From contig CM060838.1 of NCBI GenBank assembly GCA_030762175.1, positions 21,937,501 through 22,001,500 of the forward strand: a DNA stretch of 64,000 nucleotides. The letters run 5' to 3'. This DNA comes from Metallyticus violacea. Its lineage: Eukaryota; Arthropoda; Insecta; Mantodea; Metallyticidae. The first letter of the stretch is position 1; each line of letters begins with the position of its first letter. The position numbers and the translations under genes are program-made. The notes beneath the pieces were generated by a model. The model worked only from the letters and a program-made list of their open reading frames with translations, was not told the origin of the DNA and searched no databases. Shown here in pieces: positions 12,283 to 23,699 of the stretch.

Positions 12283-12470
12283 ACATTAATTTTCTAAGTA
12301 ACAACTTTGGTTAAAATGGCTTGGATATTTACTTTGCAAGAAAGAAATCATATATGCGAACCCATTTAATATGGCTGTATAATTGAATTGTGTATTTATA
12401 TGCAACGTAAAAATACTGCCTATTTATATATAAATTCCTTTTCATTGTAACAGTATGCAGCGTTTCTTGT
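12283..12470 (+). repeat. Diverged repeat, copy 1
   Basis: This segment matches 13592-13777 along most of its length. Shared words include GGTTAAAATGGC, TTGGATATTTACTTTG (TGG versus ATGG variants), CATTTAATATGG and TAATTGAATTGTGTA. The two copies are in direct orientation 1.3 kb apart. The second copy runs straight into a transposase fragment, so the repeat is probably part of a mariner-like element. Confidence 0.7.
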
Positions 12471-13469
12471 ATGAAATCTGGACTTTAGAATGAATGCAGT
12501 TCGGCTCTCTTTCGCATTGCTTTTAAGTTAGACCAGATTGTGTCATATGTAAATAAAATTAAATCAAGTCTTTGACAACCAGTAATATTTGTTTTAACCC
12601 TCTTGTTCCTTCCCCAGAAGCACGAATGTCGTTCCGTTTCCAGCTATGATTTCTTTAAATATGTTTTTACAGATGTTTTGTGATTCACGATATTAAACAG
12701 CATGTTTCAAACGAACTAGCAAAATGACAAATTTACAGAATACACTGCCTATCAACAGTTGAACATTACGGCAAATAACAAAATCATGACGGATTTTATG
12801 AATCGACAGATACAGACAGTTTTTTTTACCAAAATAAACGAAAACGCGATTGTTTCTTATTGGTGTCTTTTCATTTTATTGTTATATTACGTAATTTGTT
12901 TATTTGTTTTTGGAAGTATTTGGCTCCAGGCGAAAATTCATCTCTACTTATTTCTTTCCTGCATATCAAATTCGAACAAGCACTCCCAGAACATCAATAG
13001 ATTCATTGACTGACTGAAAATGATGTCAAAAAGGTTTTTCTTTGCTTGTGGAAGCAAATGTAGTCACAGAGTACAAAATCCGGGTGTGTCATAGTTGCAA
13101 TACCTTGCTGATTGTCTTGTCACACTGCTCGAAGAGCCGTAGCGTTGTACGGTGCGAGGAGTGTGGCTGCTTTCTAGTAACTTCCCTCTTGCAGACCTGT
13201 GAAAGAGACATCCATTACTTAACCCGTACAGACAGACGAATACCCCTCTGCTCTCTGTAGGGCAATTTAAAAACAGCACTTAACCAACATTATAAGATTT
13301 GTGTGTATTATTTTTTTGTTAAACCTAAAAAGCCATACGGCTAATGTTCCTGGTCGAATAATATTTCTAATTATTTCAATACATACTATAAAGGGCATGA
13401 AAATGCCTGGAGCCTCAACCCAAAAGGAAAAAATGCATAAGCCATTGAACACTAAAGTTTTTACATTTA

Positions 13470-13470
<1 letters not shown>
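12471..13470. other. Unassigned DNA
   Basis: A GC-richer patch at 13.06-13.27 kb gives a 72-codon plus-strand frame with several Cys residues (CHSC, CEEC). I recognise no domain and no splice context, so it is not called as a gene. Confidence 0.4.
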
Positions 13471-13540
<70 letters not shown>

Positions 13541-13541
13541 T
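13471..13541. repeat. (ATT)n microsatellite
   Basis: About 23 uninterrupted ATT units. Poly-Ile frames over it are artefacts. Confidence 0.96.
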
Positions 13542-13591
13542 TGTTAAACTTGATGTAACTAACCTTAAATTGTCTCTCCAAAAGGTAGCAT

Positions 13592-13777
13592 CTAATATTC
13601 TAAGTAAGAATTTAGGTTAAAATGGCATGGATATTTACTTTGAAGGAAGGAAATAAAATATGCAAACGCATTTAATATGGGTGCATAATTGAATTGTGTA
13701 ATTATGAGCAAGGTAAATTTTTTTGCCTATTTAAATCTTAATTCCTTTATACTCTAACAATATACAGGATTTCTTTA
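13592..13777 (+). repeat. Diverged repeat, copy 2
   Basis: This is the direct-repeat partner of 12283-12470. It is immediately followed by a mariner-like transposase fragment, so it probably represents the 5' part of that element. Confidence 0.7.
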
Positions 13778-14060
13778 ATGTTCGGTGTATTGGCCCGCGT
13801 TCAATTTTTTACGGATGAAGTATGGTTTCATTTACATTTGTGTCATATAGCGACACAAAACAATAGATACTGGAGTGCAGAAAATCGCGGTCTTGTATAC
13901 GAAATGCCGTTATATGGCCATAATTGGTGTTTGGCGTGCTGTGAATGCTTACAGACATTTATGCGCTTGAATTTAACGGGCCATGAATATCCCACACTGT
14001 CGGCAAACAGCTTGCTTCCCGGTGCCAAGCAAATCCCTGTTAAGCCGGCCACACGTCCAA
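13778..14060 (+). pseudogene. Mariner-like transposase fragment
   Basis: One frame reads VQFFTDEVWFHL, then QNNRYWSAENRGLVYEMPLY. In insect mariner-type transposases the first block carries the first catalytic Asp (FTDE) and the second is the NRYWSAENPH-like block that follows it. The frame degrades after about residue 60 and no second or third catalytic block is found. The similarity to the 3.1-kb relic (YWTVQNPHVIHEAP) suggests the same family. Confidence 0.65.
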
Positions 14061-14092
14061 ATGAAGGCTCTTTATGTTACGTTACTTTTTTG

Positions 14093-14093
<1 letters not shown>

Positions 14094-14127
<34 letters not shown>

Positions 14128-14138
14128 TACTATTATTG
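14094..14138. repeat. (TTA)n microsatellite
   Basis: A run of TTA/ATT units with two C interruptions near its end. Confidence 0.93.
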
Positions 14139-14830
14139 GACTGCTTCATTATGCATTCTTGTTTGATTTTCATATTTTCAGTTAGTGTTTCACTATTTTT
14201 TTGTTTAAAAAATACATCTGATTGTCGAGCGCTGTAGTAATTTCAAATTCATGTATGTGGTGGCATCACGAATTAAGAAAACAATTGCTTTTATCAACTA
14301 AGACGTACCAGGACAGTGGCATCATCACCCTCATTTAAAGCCAGGGGCCGTAAGAATAACTGACGATCGCTAGAGCTTGCGCGTATAGAAATATAGTAAA
14401 TCCTGTTATTTCTTGATACCCCATGTATGCATGTACGCAACCGCCTACGTGAAATAGAGTGTTCAGTACAAACAAACTTTTTATTACATATTTTGCCATG
14501 CAGCGTAGAGTTAGGTAACGATGCTAACTCATATAGAGTTCTAAAGTGACAAGGAACTGCCTTCCATCCGTATTTGTAAATTATATGGGATCCCTCGCTG
14601 TCAGGATACTATGACATATTGACCGAATAAATTTAATAAACCATGTCCTTGTTATTTACATCCAGAAGTTAATGGAAACCGATGGCTCTCATGCATCACT
14701 AGTAATATTTTATAAATTGGGGGGAGAAGTATCATATTCGAATAGTGAGTTTCTTTAAAGGGGATTATCACTATGCGGTTTTTTGATTAACAAAGATAGA
14801 AACCATTATCCCACGTTCTTTTTAAATACA
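14139..14830. other. Unassigned DNA
   Basis: No gene or recognisable element. Confidence 0.4.
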
Positions 14831-15220
14831 GGGTGTTCACAAATGATTATAGCGGTTTTAAACTTACATTTTTTTTCTCTGTGGTATGCAATATAATTTT
14901 GAATCATAACTTAAATTTAAGAAAAACTGTGGAAGTTACTATAACACATATTACAAGTATTCAATATGGGGTCCATTTGTGACACGGCACGGTTGTCCAT
15001 TTCTTGCCACACTGACATTAGCCTGCCTGGTGTAACTGATCCAACTGCTGCAATAATCCTCCGTCTCAACTCAGGTAGGTCTGCAGGTAGCGGTGGAACG
15101 TAAACACGATCCTTATGTACCCCACAGGAAAAATTCACAGAAGAGTCAGTTGTGGGGGCCTTGGAGGCCAACGGTGAAAAGCCAAGGCATCCGGATCATG
15201 ACAATCAATCCGACTACCTT
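14831..15220 (-). pseudogene. Mariner-like transposase, C-terminal fragment with terminus
   Basis: On the minus strand the translation gives RWPPRPPQLTLL (a decayed WPPRSPDLT block). After a frame change it gives FSCGVHKDRVYVPPLPADL, ELRRRIIAAV, then VTPGRLMSVWQEMDNR. This is the conserved end of the insect mariner-type transposases. The catalytic SPD is changed to PPQ. The element ends at CAGGGTGTTCACAAATGA (14830-14847), which resembles the end of another fragment at 44.64 kb. Confidence 0.75.
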
Positions 15221-15653
15221 TATGTAGAGGCTTTTAGCAATTGCAGACTAAACGGTCTGTGTTGGAGATGTTTTCTTAACACTTCCATGCTGTCTTTGTT
15301 ATTTCTCGGGTCGTCCACCCCTGAGATTTTGTAGAATTGCGCCCGAAAACTATTCTGACTCTCTACACATTCTCATCTGACCCTCGCGGTTGTCCGGGGC
15401 TCTTTCCTTACAGATATCCATTCATTTGGATCTCATTGTATCAGATATTGAATGTTGTTACCAGAGGGAGCGTTAAGAAGGAATCATCGCCTATATTCCC
15501 TCTGGACTGGACTGGACTGGACTGGATTATGTTTCGCGATTTCCAATAACATATAAAAGTTTTTTACACGCGATTTGTCTCTTATTTTGTTTGTTTCGTT
15601 ACTATGGCTACAAAACAAAATCTGTGCATGTAGAATTGAAGCGTCCACAATTA
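15221..15653. other. Unassigned DNA with a small (GGACT)n tract
   Basis: Contains a short pentanucleotide tandem, CTGGA/GGACT repeated about five times at 15502-15525. The remainder has no recognised feature. Confidence 0.5.
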
Positions 15654-16698
15654 GGCTCCATTCACAATGAAAATTAAACGTAAACATAATAAAATAAGAC
15701 GTAACACGTTAACTTAGCAGTATGTAGACATTCACAATGAAAGACACATGCGTACGTGTTAGCCAATAAAAAATAAGAACAAGCGAAGATCAACTAACAA
15801 CTGATTGAAAATGACTGCTTCTGAGCAGACGGTGGTTGCGTTTATGCATATGCAAAGTGCAGTAACTAATTTGCTTGAAGTAATATGAGCAAGGGTAGAT
15901 TTGTTATATGCAATTAATCTTTTGTCCATTGACGCCACTCTGTCTACAGAGTCACTGATCTTCAGCTCTCTAACATAACTTGCCCTTACACGGAGTACGG
16001 AAATCAATGTAACTCTTGCTGCTAGCTGCTGCAAGTCCCGATCGACAGCGGAGAGAGCCGAACTACTGTGCCTGGCTGGAGTGTAAATGTTGTATGTGTT
16101 ATTTTTTTACATACATTATGTTGTCCTCCGTAACTTTTAAATTTAAATTGCTAGGGGATTGTTAGACAGGTAAAATATTGTAACGGTGACAAATCTATTC
16201 TTATTGAAAATCGCAGTTTTATATATATATATTAACGCTAACCTCGGGTAAATCCTAGAAACCGGGTGACCGAGTGATTTTTGCAACAGAAAAAAATCAT
16301 AAACATAAATTTGTAACACATTCTGTGCGTGGTACCATTCGCTTGAAAGCCTTATTACCTAGCTACATCTGTGGAACACTACCTTCGGCTATCTCCGTCG
16401 TCGCTCGGGTCTTGCAGCAGCAAGCAGCAAGTGTTGCATTTGATTTCCGTACTCCGTGTATGGATAAACTTTTACCATGGCGCTCTACAAACGGAGCAGC
16501 CGTGTTGTGATTGACTGATCTTTAAGTTTAGACGTAGACGCAAAACCTTGGACCTTGCAAGCTTCTAAGTTTACGTCTAATTGTACGTTTATTTTTAAAT
16601 TTTAAGTTTTTCATTGTGAAGGGTTCCATTATAATACATAGTATCTAGGTTTTACATTTAAGTTTACTTTACGTTTAATTTTCATTGTGAATCGAGCC
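15654..16698. mobile_element. Fold-back / Harbinger-like non-autonomous DNA transposon
   Basis: The ends are inverted copies: GGCTCCATTCACAATGAAAA at 15654 and TTTTCATTGTGAATCGAGCC ending at 16698. The terminal inverted repeat extends about 32 bp, with a 5-bp insertion in the right arm. A second pair of inverted segments lies inside (15988-16068 against 16375-16461), sharing ACGGAGTACGGAAATC and TCGGCTCTCTCCG-like words. The flanking trinucleotides are TTA on the left and TTG on the right, close to the TWA target preference of PIF/Harbinger elements. No transposase reading frame is present. The superfamily call is inference from the ends. Confidence 0.75.
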
Positions 16699-17362
16699 TT
16701 GCTCTTCAATTTAAGTTATGATTCAAAATTATATTGTTCACGCAGAGAAAAAAAATATAATTAAAAACCACTATTATCTTTTTATACACCTGCATTTGAT
16801 AGCGTTACATAAACTTTTATTTTTTGGGCATCAAAATTAGGTGCAATATTAAAGTCTACATTTTGATATTTTAAATTAATATTTATTTAAGAATTATTTT
16901 TAAACGTGAAGAAATATGGAGTGATAAAGCCTGTAAAATACAGAAATTAAACAAGGGTGTTATAATACTTGTAAATAAATAACCAAGGTAAACAAAAATA
17001 CGAAACGAAATTGAAGGGAAAGCAGTTTTAAGTAAGGCTATCCTCTTTCAGGACATGAACTTAATATTTTACATATATTTAATTTTGTACATAATATATG
17101 TTTATAGATATCACTTATGAAGGAAATATAAATGAATTCACATTCATTCACGCAAATATGAACAAAAGAGATGGACTTCTCTTCTATGTTCTCGCTATTT
17201 CACAGAAGGACGCAGATATGCCAGAAGGCATTTTTGTAATGTTGTAACGTTTTCCATTAGGAATGAGGAAACAGCAGGTACAATACAGAAAGTTTTGAGA
17301 TACAGTCTGAGGGTTAATTTATTTTTTCTACTTTCAATATATTAAAAATGAGTGGAAGCAGC

Positions 17363-17400
<38 letters not shown>

Positions 17401-17781
17401 CGCGCGTGGTTTTAGCCAGAGGCGGGACAGCGCAATGTAAAGGTCAAAGAGTTCCTCGACCTCCCTTTTCCCCTCTCATAGAATGCCATGATGCTTAACA
17501 GAAATTCTGTATCCTTTGTATCTAAGTTGGCAATACTGCAAAACCAAATAAATCATGACATTATCCCCCTAAAAATAACTCCGGTTACTGCCGGCCTTAT
17601 TGGTTTTCCATGTTGTTTAACTGTTGGGCATGGATATTTTATGCAATAGAAATCCTTGGATATTATGCGTCTTATTTTCTTCCACTTCAATAGAACTGAA
17701 GAGAGATGTGAGGAACTTTTGTTATCTTTCTTTTAAGCTTACAACCGAGTAATTTTTGAAAGAACATAATGTAATAAACTG
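16699..17781. other. Unassigned DNA
   Basis: No gene recognised. It contains the (GT)n tract listed separately. Confidence 0.4.
17364..17406. repeat. (GT)n microsatellite
   Basis: About fifteen GT units, one TATG interruption, then a short CGCGCG stretch. Confidence 0.93.
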
Positions 17782-18712
17782 ATGAAGAAAGTGGCGTATT
17801 TGCATTTGACTGGATTCTTTTCAATAATTGGATCCATTATTTTTACTTTTGTATTTCATGTTTCTTCTTCTCTGAATTTCCTAGAAAATAAAGATAACGC
17901 TAAACAATTAATAGAATGTGTAAAACATTTATATTTTGATACACATTTATGTCTAGTGTCATCAAATGATGGGAACGCAAAATTTATTCATATAAACCAA
18001 GGATTATGATGGTGTATTCACTTTCACCCATACTTTTTAAATTTTATAATGGCAATCATTACTGATGGGGAAAATATTAGAAATAAAGGATTATTAATTA
18101 GTAAAGACTTAAAATTGATACGTAAATTCCAGATAATCTCTAAACATATATATATATATATATATATTCAGAAGATCAAATACTATTTAAGGAAAATTCC
18201 CTAATAAGATCTAAAATAATAATCAGTAATAAATCTATTGGACAGATGTCACCTTTCAGTTGTCTGATATGTGATATAAGTTACCAAGAATTATTATAGT
18301 TCTAGAAACTTTTAGAAATTTCAGTCTCAACTCCAGGAAGAAAAATTACAAAAGAAACCAAACAAGAACTCTATAAAACTTTAGCTGTACCCACCTTCCT
18401 GTACAGAAGTGGGATAGTTACACCCAAGGAGAGAAACGGAATAGTCTGTGGGAATGAATATGGCAAAGGATGTACACTCATGGACAAAATTAAAAACACA
18501 TGTACAAAACGAACTCAATGTACAAAAACATTGAAGATAAGCGTGTAGCAATCATTAAACTTGGACAGATGATTTATTTAGAGTAGCTAATAGCCGAATA
18601 CCTAACAAAGCGTATCTGTACAAACCAAGAGGAATTAAAATGATAGGAAGACCTTGAAAAAGCTGAACTTCTGTTCGATCATCACCGGAACGGGCTGATT
18701 AGCCCAAGGCAT
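17782..18712 (+). pseudogene. LINE reverse-transcriptase relic
   Basis: The first frame ends LIECVKHLYFDTHLCLVSS, then KFIHINQGL, matching the segment just before the RQGCxLSP motif of LINE reverse transcriptases. The next bases still translate to a decayed SLSPILF. After a frame change the blocks CDISY, ITKETKQELYKTLAVPTFLY, IVTPKERN, and later NSRIPNKAYLYKPRGIKMIGRP follow in the order expected of the thumb and C-terminal parts of an insect endonuclease-reverse transcriptase. The catalytic YADD block is lost to an AT-repeat insertion near 18150. Many stops show it is long dead. Confidence 0.8.
18146..18168. repeat. (TA)n microsatellite inside the LINE relic
   Basis: An uninterrupted TA run that breaks the reverse-transcriptase reading frame around where the catalytic motif should be. 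Confidence 0.9.
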
Positions 18713-18722
18713 GTTATTCTTG

Positions 18723-18756
18723 ATTTTTTTTTAAATAGTGTTTAACGCCCGTTTTC
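18723..18756 (-). mobile_element. 34-bp severely truncated SINE-A with target-site duplication
   Basis: On the minus strand this is only the last bases of SINE-A (AACGGGCGTTAAACACTATT plus an A-tail). It is flanked by a perfect 10-bp duplication GTTATTCTTG at 18713-18722 and 18757-18766. Direct repeats plus the A-tail show that it is a genuine, extremely 5'-truncated retroposition event. Confidence 0.85.
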
Positions 18757-18766
18757 GTTATTCTTG

Positions 18767-19090
18767 TTGATGAATGGCGATATATTTTTTTTTGTTTTAC
18801 TATCATCAAGATAAAAAAATATTAGCAGTAATAAATTGTTTAATTTATTCATTCATCTGTATTCTTATGTATATATGATTATACGTAATATATAATTATA
18901 CAATATTAGTGTTTAAAATTCCCTGTATTTAAACAAGTTACGCACAGAATGCTATGGGTGTTCTGGGACTGAAATAGGCAGGAGAAAATCTTTATGTGTG
19001 ATTAGGAATAAGAAGAAGGTAAACCATTGACAATAACAGGATGTATTGAAAATCAATGCATTTGCTGTTTCCTGAAGATACTCCATAGAG
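18767..19090. other. Unassigned AT-rich DNA
   Basis: No recognised feature. Confidence 0.4.
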
Positions 19091-19375
19091 TCGGTCCTGA
19101 TGGTCTAGTGGAAACCATAGTTGACTCGTAAATCCAAGATCGTAGGTTCAATCCCGCCCAAAGTTGATGGTTTTTTTTTCGGGCGTAAAAATACTAAATA
19201 TGACCTTCTTTGGAAGGAAAGTAAAGCCGTGGGCCCAGTGTCGTTGATTTACGGCACGAAAAAGAACCTCAGAAGAGGCTTTTGAGCAAATTTATCAGCT
19301 GTTTCACTCCATGGATTGAATGGGACGCTGATGATCTGAGATGTTAAAGAGAGTCCGTAAATAAAACAAATCAAC
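19091..19375 (+). mobile_element. SINE-B, full-length copy
   Basis: The head has an A-box (TGGTCTAGTGGAAACC) and B-box (GGTTCAATCCC). A TTCGGGCGTAAAAATACTAA block and the family core follow (GTAAAGCCGTGGG, CACGAAAAAGAACCTCA, TTGAATGGGACGCTGATGA, GATGTTAAAGAGAGTCCGTA). It ends in TAAATAAAACAAATCAAC. The same core recurs at 34.4-34.9, 43.9 and 56.6 kb. Confidence 0.88.
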
Positions 19376-19397
19376 AAAATCTGTGTGACAGAATGCT

Positions 19398-19586
19398 TTT
19401 ATTAAAATTGAAAAAAGTAGTTTGAAGTGTCCATCACTAAAGGAAACTGCAGATATTCCAGTGCTCATATGTTGGGGAACATGACTTCAAGAAATTCAGC
19501 ATTACTACTCAAATCTACTAATTCTTGTAGTTGTAGTTGGTGGTTTCAAACTTGAAGTTGTCGTATCTGTTAGTGATGTTCACCAT
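19398..19586 (-). CDS. Candidate terminal exon of an unknown gene
   Basis: On the minus strand a frame runs MVNITNRYDNFKFETTNYNY-KN and stops with TAG at 19518-19520. Nearly every codon in it ends in C or G (GAC AAC TTC AAG, ACC ACC AAC TAC), in sharp contrast with the AT-rich surroundings. An AATAAA signal follows at 19398-19403. No AG acceptor lies in frame just upstream: the best acceptor (TTTTATGCAG near 19658) leads into a stop. It could be the end of a real gene, a short retained piece of one, or chance. I do not recognise the peptide. Confidence 0.2.
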
Positions 19587-19599
19587 GTAAAATAATATA

Positions 19600-22500
19600 A
19601 TATAGTGTTTATATTTTTGCAAATTTTAGATCCCTCATGTACTGCATAAAACGAAAATAAACAAATTGCAGGTCTGGTGAGACACAAACTCAGAGGCGTC
19701 TGGAATAATAATCCTGATACAACACTTTCACTGCCATCTCCGGTTCCCTCAACTTCAATCGTCTTTATTTGTTTTCTTTAATAATTTGAATGCATATGCT
19801 TCTATTATATGTGTACATTATTTTAATTACTGGCATACTTTCCTTATCTCTGGAATTTAAATTTTATAATTTTCTTCTTAACTTTGGCAGTTACCCTTTC
19901 AGACTTTAATTGTACTGCGATTTATTCTCAGAAACTTGAAGTAAGCTACTTTCTTTTAAAACATTTGAAATATCTTTCACTTTTCTCTCATTTTCCTAAT
20001 ACTCTCTTTACCTGATTTTAATAATATGCATTTAAAATCATCTTAGTCTTGATATTATATAACAAATTAACTTGAAACCCTTCTTACGTGTACTTCTATT
20101 GATGTTTCTTTGCCTTTTTTTGTGGAATTATTATTTTTATAACATATGGCCAATGTTGATTCAAGAACTTAAATAAGTATCTCTTTCTATACCAATGGGA
20201 GTAACTTTTTTATTTGAAATAATTATTTTCGATTTATTATTTTTTATACTGCTTATGCTGTGCTATTGTTATATCGTTGCAAATTGGCAAACCAATATAC
20301 TTTTTCCTTATTTTTGGTATATCCACCACTAATATAAACCTTACGAACATATTTTTAATTGCAATTTCTTTTCATATTATTTGCTGTTATAAAGCGCTTC
20401 TTATTTCCATCATTTTATGAGTTTTTAATATTTTGTAAAAACACATTTTATTCTCTTGTTTCTCCTTCTTCAGGTCCAGATGTTATTTCGGTTGTAATTA
20501 GCTTTTTTATATTTTTAATTTTAACTGTAATATTCTTCATATATCCATTAGATATATAAGCAGTAAATAAAGGAACAACTTTAATTATTAATGATCGTAG
20601 TTTTACAACAAGGAAACATTTTAATAAACTAAGGAGTGAGAAAAGGGTGCACGTTATTACTCTCCTTTTTAACATGTACATGTACTGACGACATAATCAG
20701 GAAATGAAAAGATAAAGCACCCATAGGGATAAAATAACAAGAACAAATTAATTAATATACTGACGATGCTTGTTAACGCAGAACTCTGAGAAAGAAATAC
20801 AAAAAATAACCTATTTTTTATACATGACTGTGGCAGAATGAAATTTAAGATGAAGATTAGTAAATCAGAAAATGATGAGACACCCAACACAAATCAAATT
20901 GTAATAGAAGAAAACACTGCAGCACCTATAAAGTTTTAATCATTTAGGAGGCTACTGAACACAAAGATATAGATGTAAGGAATATCAGTAACGTGTGGAG
21001 CTGTTAACACAGCAGTGAAAGCATCACGCAAGAAGACAGGATAAACTTTAGTAATTCTGATATAGGGCAACAAAATTTTGAACCATGAAGAAGAAAGAAA
21101 CGAAATTCTATGATCAGATAAAGGAAAAGACAAATTTTTAAAGAAAAAGTGAGACTATAACATACAAACGCATAAAGAAAATTGTAAGAATGGAATAAAC
21201 AGTAATTTCAAAATTTGCAATCCAATATAAACCCATAGTTAGGAGGGATATAGGAAAACCTTTGAAAATATGGAATTGAGACCGGAGTCAGAAGAAAGCA
21301 CGTTTATTTTAGTCTTATATTCATCCTTAATTACTAAACTATTCCTGCCGCCGCCTATTCTTTCATATCTGTTAATAGCGTTAAAGTCCATTCCGTAATT
21401 CTAATTTATTTTGAGCTTCTTTTTAATTTCTGATGTTACTGCAATACCTACGTTTTTAATTCGTAAAGTCGATTACCCTTTTGCTTACTCTTTGTCCTTC
21501 TTGCCTAGACAGTCATGTGTTTAACCTTCCGTTTTCTATTTTCACAGAGTAATTAAACATTTACATAGATGGGCTACCAAACCATGGAATAACCCCCAAC
21601 CTGAGGGTCGGGGTTTCCTTCCGTTCACCGGGACCGCAAAGTGTAATCTACCTCTACCTAACCCTATGGTTACGAACGCTTACCTGTATCAGAGAGACCC
21701 GCAGTTCACGAAAGGACCGAACCCTTTGCAACTGTTCATATTACTCAATGTTGTGTCCACACATTTCAATATATCCTTGGAGACACTCATTAAAACGCTT
21801 TTATCTATCTTTTAGGTTTACTTTTGATATGTTGGACAAATATTTAATACCGCAGCTTCCGCAGCAGAAAAGCAAGACGAGAGTTTGTTCCTTCGTTTAA
21901 TGTTTGGGGGCTCTTGTCATGTTCGGGAGTAACAGATGTACAATATATTGCTCCTTAACAGCATGGAACAGCTGGTGTTTAAAGTCAAAACAGTAGTGCG
22001 TTGGTAAAAATGTCGCTATATTTTTCATTATTCTTCTAAAGGCAAAGAGAAATATAAATTCGCCCCATATATGATGTGCATTAGAATTTGTTAATGTGTA
22101 GTATGAAAAACTGAAATCTAGATATATCAGAAAGAACAGCATAGATTTTCAAGCAAAATTCCCGCTTCCAAACAACTTCCAAACAAATCTATATGGAATG
22201 TATGTCTCGGATAAAACACTAAAAAGGTAATGTAAAAAGCTATATTCATTTAAAGACATTTCAAAACAGGATTTTATCAGAAAAACTGTTTATAAAAACA
22301 TTTTGGAGTCTTCTTATGTTAATGGCAACTGCAATAGACTGTTAGAATGATCAGTGGAACTATCTGATTATGATATAAAAAACCAAACTTCCACCAGCGT
22401 GTAAACTTTAGAGATTGGAAATGTTTCTGCCTAATTAATATATATTAGGTTTGCTCATTTCAAGTCCCCACAAGGCAATGAGCCATAAGGACTATTACAT

Positions 22501-23699
22501 TTTTTTGATTTTAATTATTTCAGATTTTTTTCTCTATAATTCATGTTATAATAAAAGTTTATACGGTAAAAAATAAATAAAAATAAATAAATAAAAATAA
22601 TAGTAATAATGAACGGCATGGATAAAAAATTGGTACCTAATATATTATTTTGAGTAAGAAATAGGTATTAATATTTAGATTATTGTTAGAATCTTCTAGT
22701 AAACCTACCGCAATTGATACACTGCTGTCAACTTTTCTGCAGGCATTGGAAACAACCAGAGAACGTTACTTTTGGAATGATTAGCTACTGAATGACTAAC
22801 TGTCTATAAGGCGTTATTTATGAAAACTGAAGGAGCTATTCGCCATCTTTTCCAGATTTAGGGCTAGACAATTTAATCAAAAGAGATGATTAGAGCGTCC
22901 GGCATTCTGTTCTTAATATTTTAAATTTTACTTTTTAATGTTACTTTAGACAGCATAACGTATAGGTTGCAATTTTACTTTTATTTCATGTACTATAAAT
23001 GCTCAAATAAAATACATTTCCCTCTTGCTTCATGGCTACATAACCTGCATGTCATTGTTTGCTTTGCACCATAGGTTGCAAATTTAGGTTAGGTTATGTT
23101 TAGGTTAGATTAAAAAATGTGCAAAACTTATAGTGTTAAAAGCGCATTTCTCCCCCGTTATTATTATTATTTCCTTCGTGTTGCATTGCTACATTAAAGC
23201 TTTCTTTTTGATTTCGTCGTATACTAAATATGATTAAGTATTAAAATGTATATAAAAACTTAATTTAAGCCGTTCTATTGCTTATTTGTTTCCATTCACC
23301 TGCATCTGTTGCACACTATTAACTTGGGCTCGGCTCTCTCCGTTGCCGTTCGTGAAAGAGACGTGACGTCAACACAGGAATCGCCTGTCTGTAAGGAAAA
23401 GTAAAAGGTACTGAGGGAGGCTAAACTCTGCTGCTTGAATTAAACCTCTTCCTTTTTTTTAAAGTTCAATTCTTACTTCCATTAAAAATAACTGGTAAAA
23501 TCCTAATTGTGTAGAATCTTAATTGTTTGTCTTTTTTCATTTTGTTTTCAAAGTATTTCTGGTTGTTCGATATATAGCTTGGAACTTTTGTTATGATATT
23601 ATGCTACATATTGGAACATTTTCTGTGCAGAAAGTTTCCCTAGAATCATGACTGTGTCCTTTTTATTCTCAAGTCGAGTTCTTGCAGCCCTAGTGTTAC
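19600..23699. other. Unassigned AT-rich DNA
   Basis: About 4 kb with no supported gene. A GC-richer block at 21.57-21.75 kb and a short match to the inner arm of the 15.7-kb fold-back element (CGGCTCTCTCCG near 23331) are noted under findings. A weak LINE-like flavour (basic, Lys/Asn-rich frames) at 20.7-21.2 kb could not be confirmed. Confidence 0.4.
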
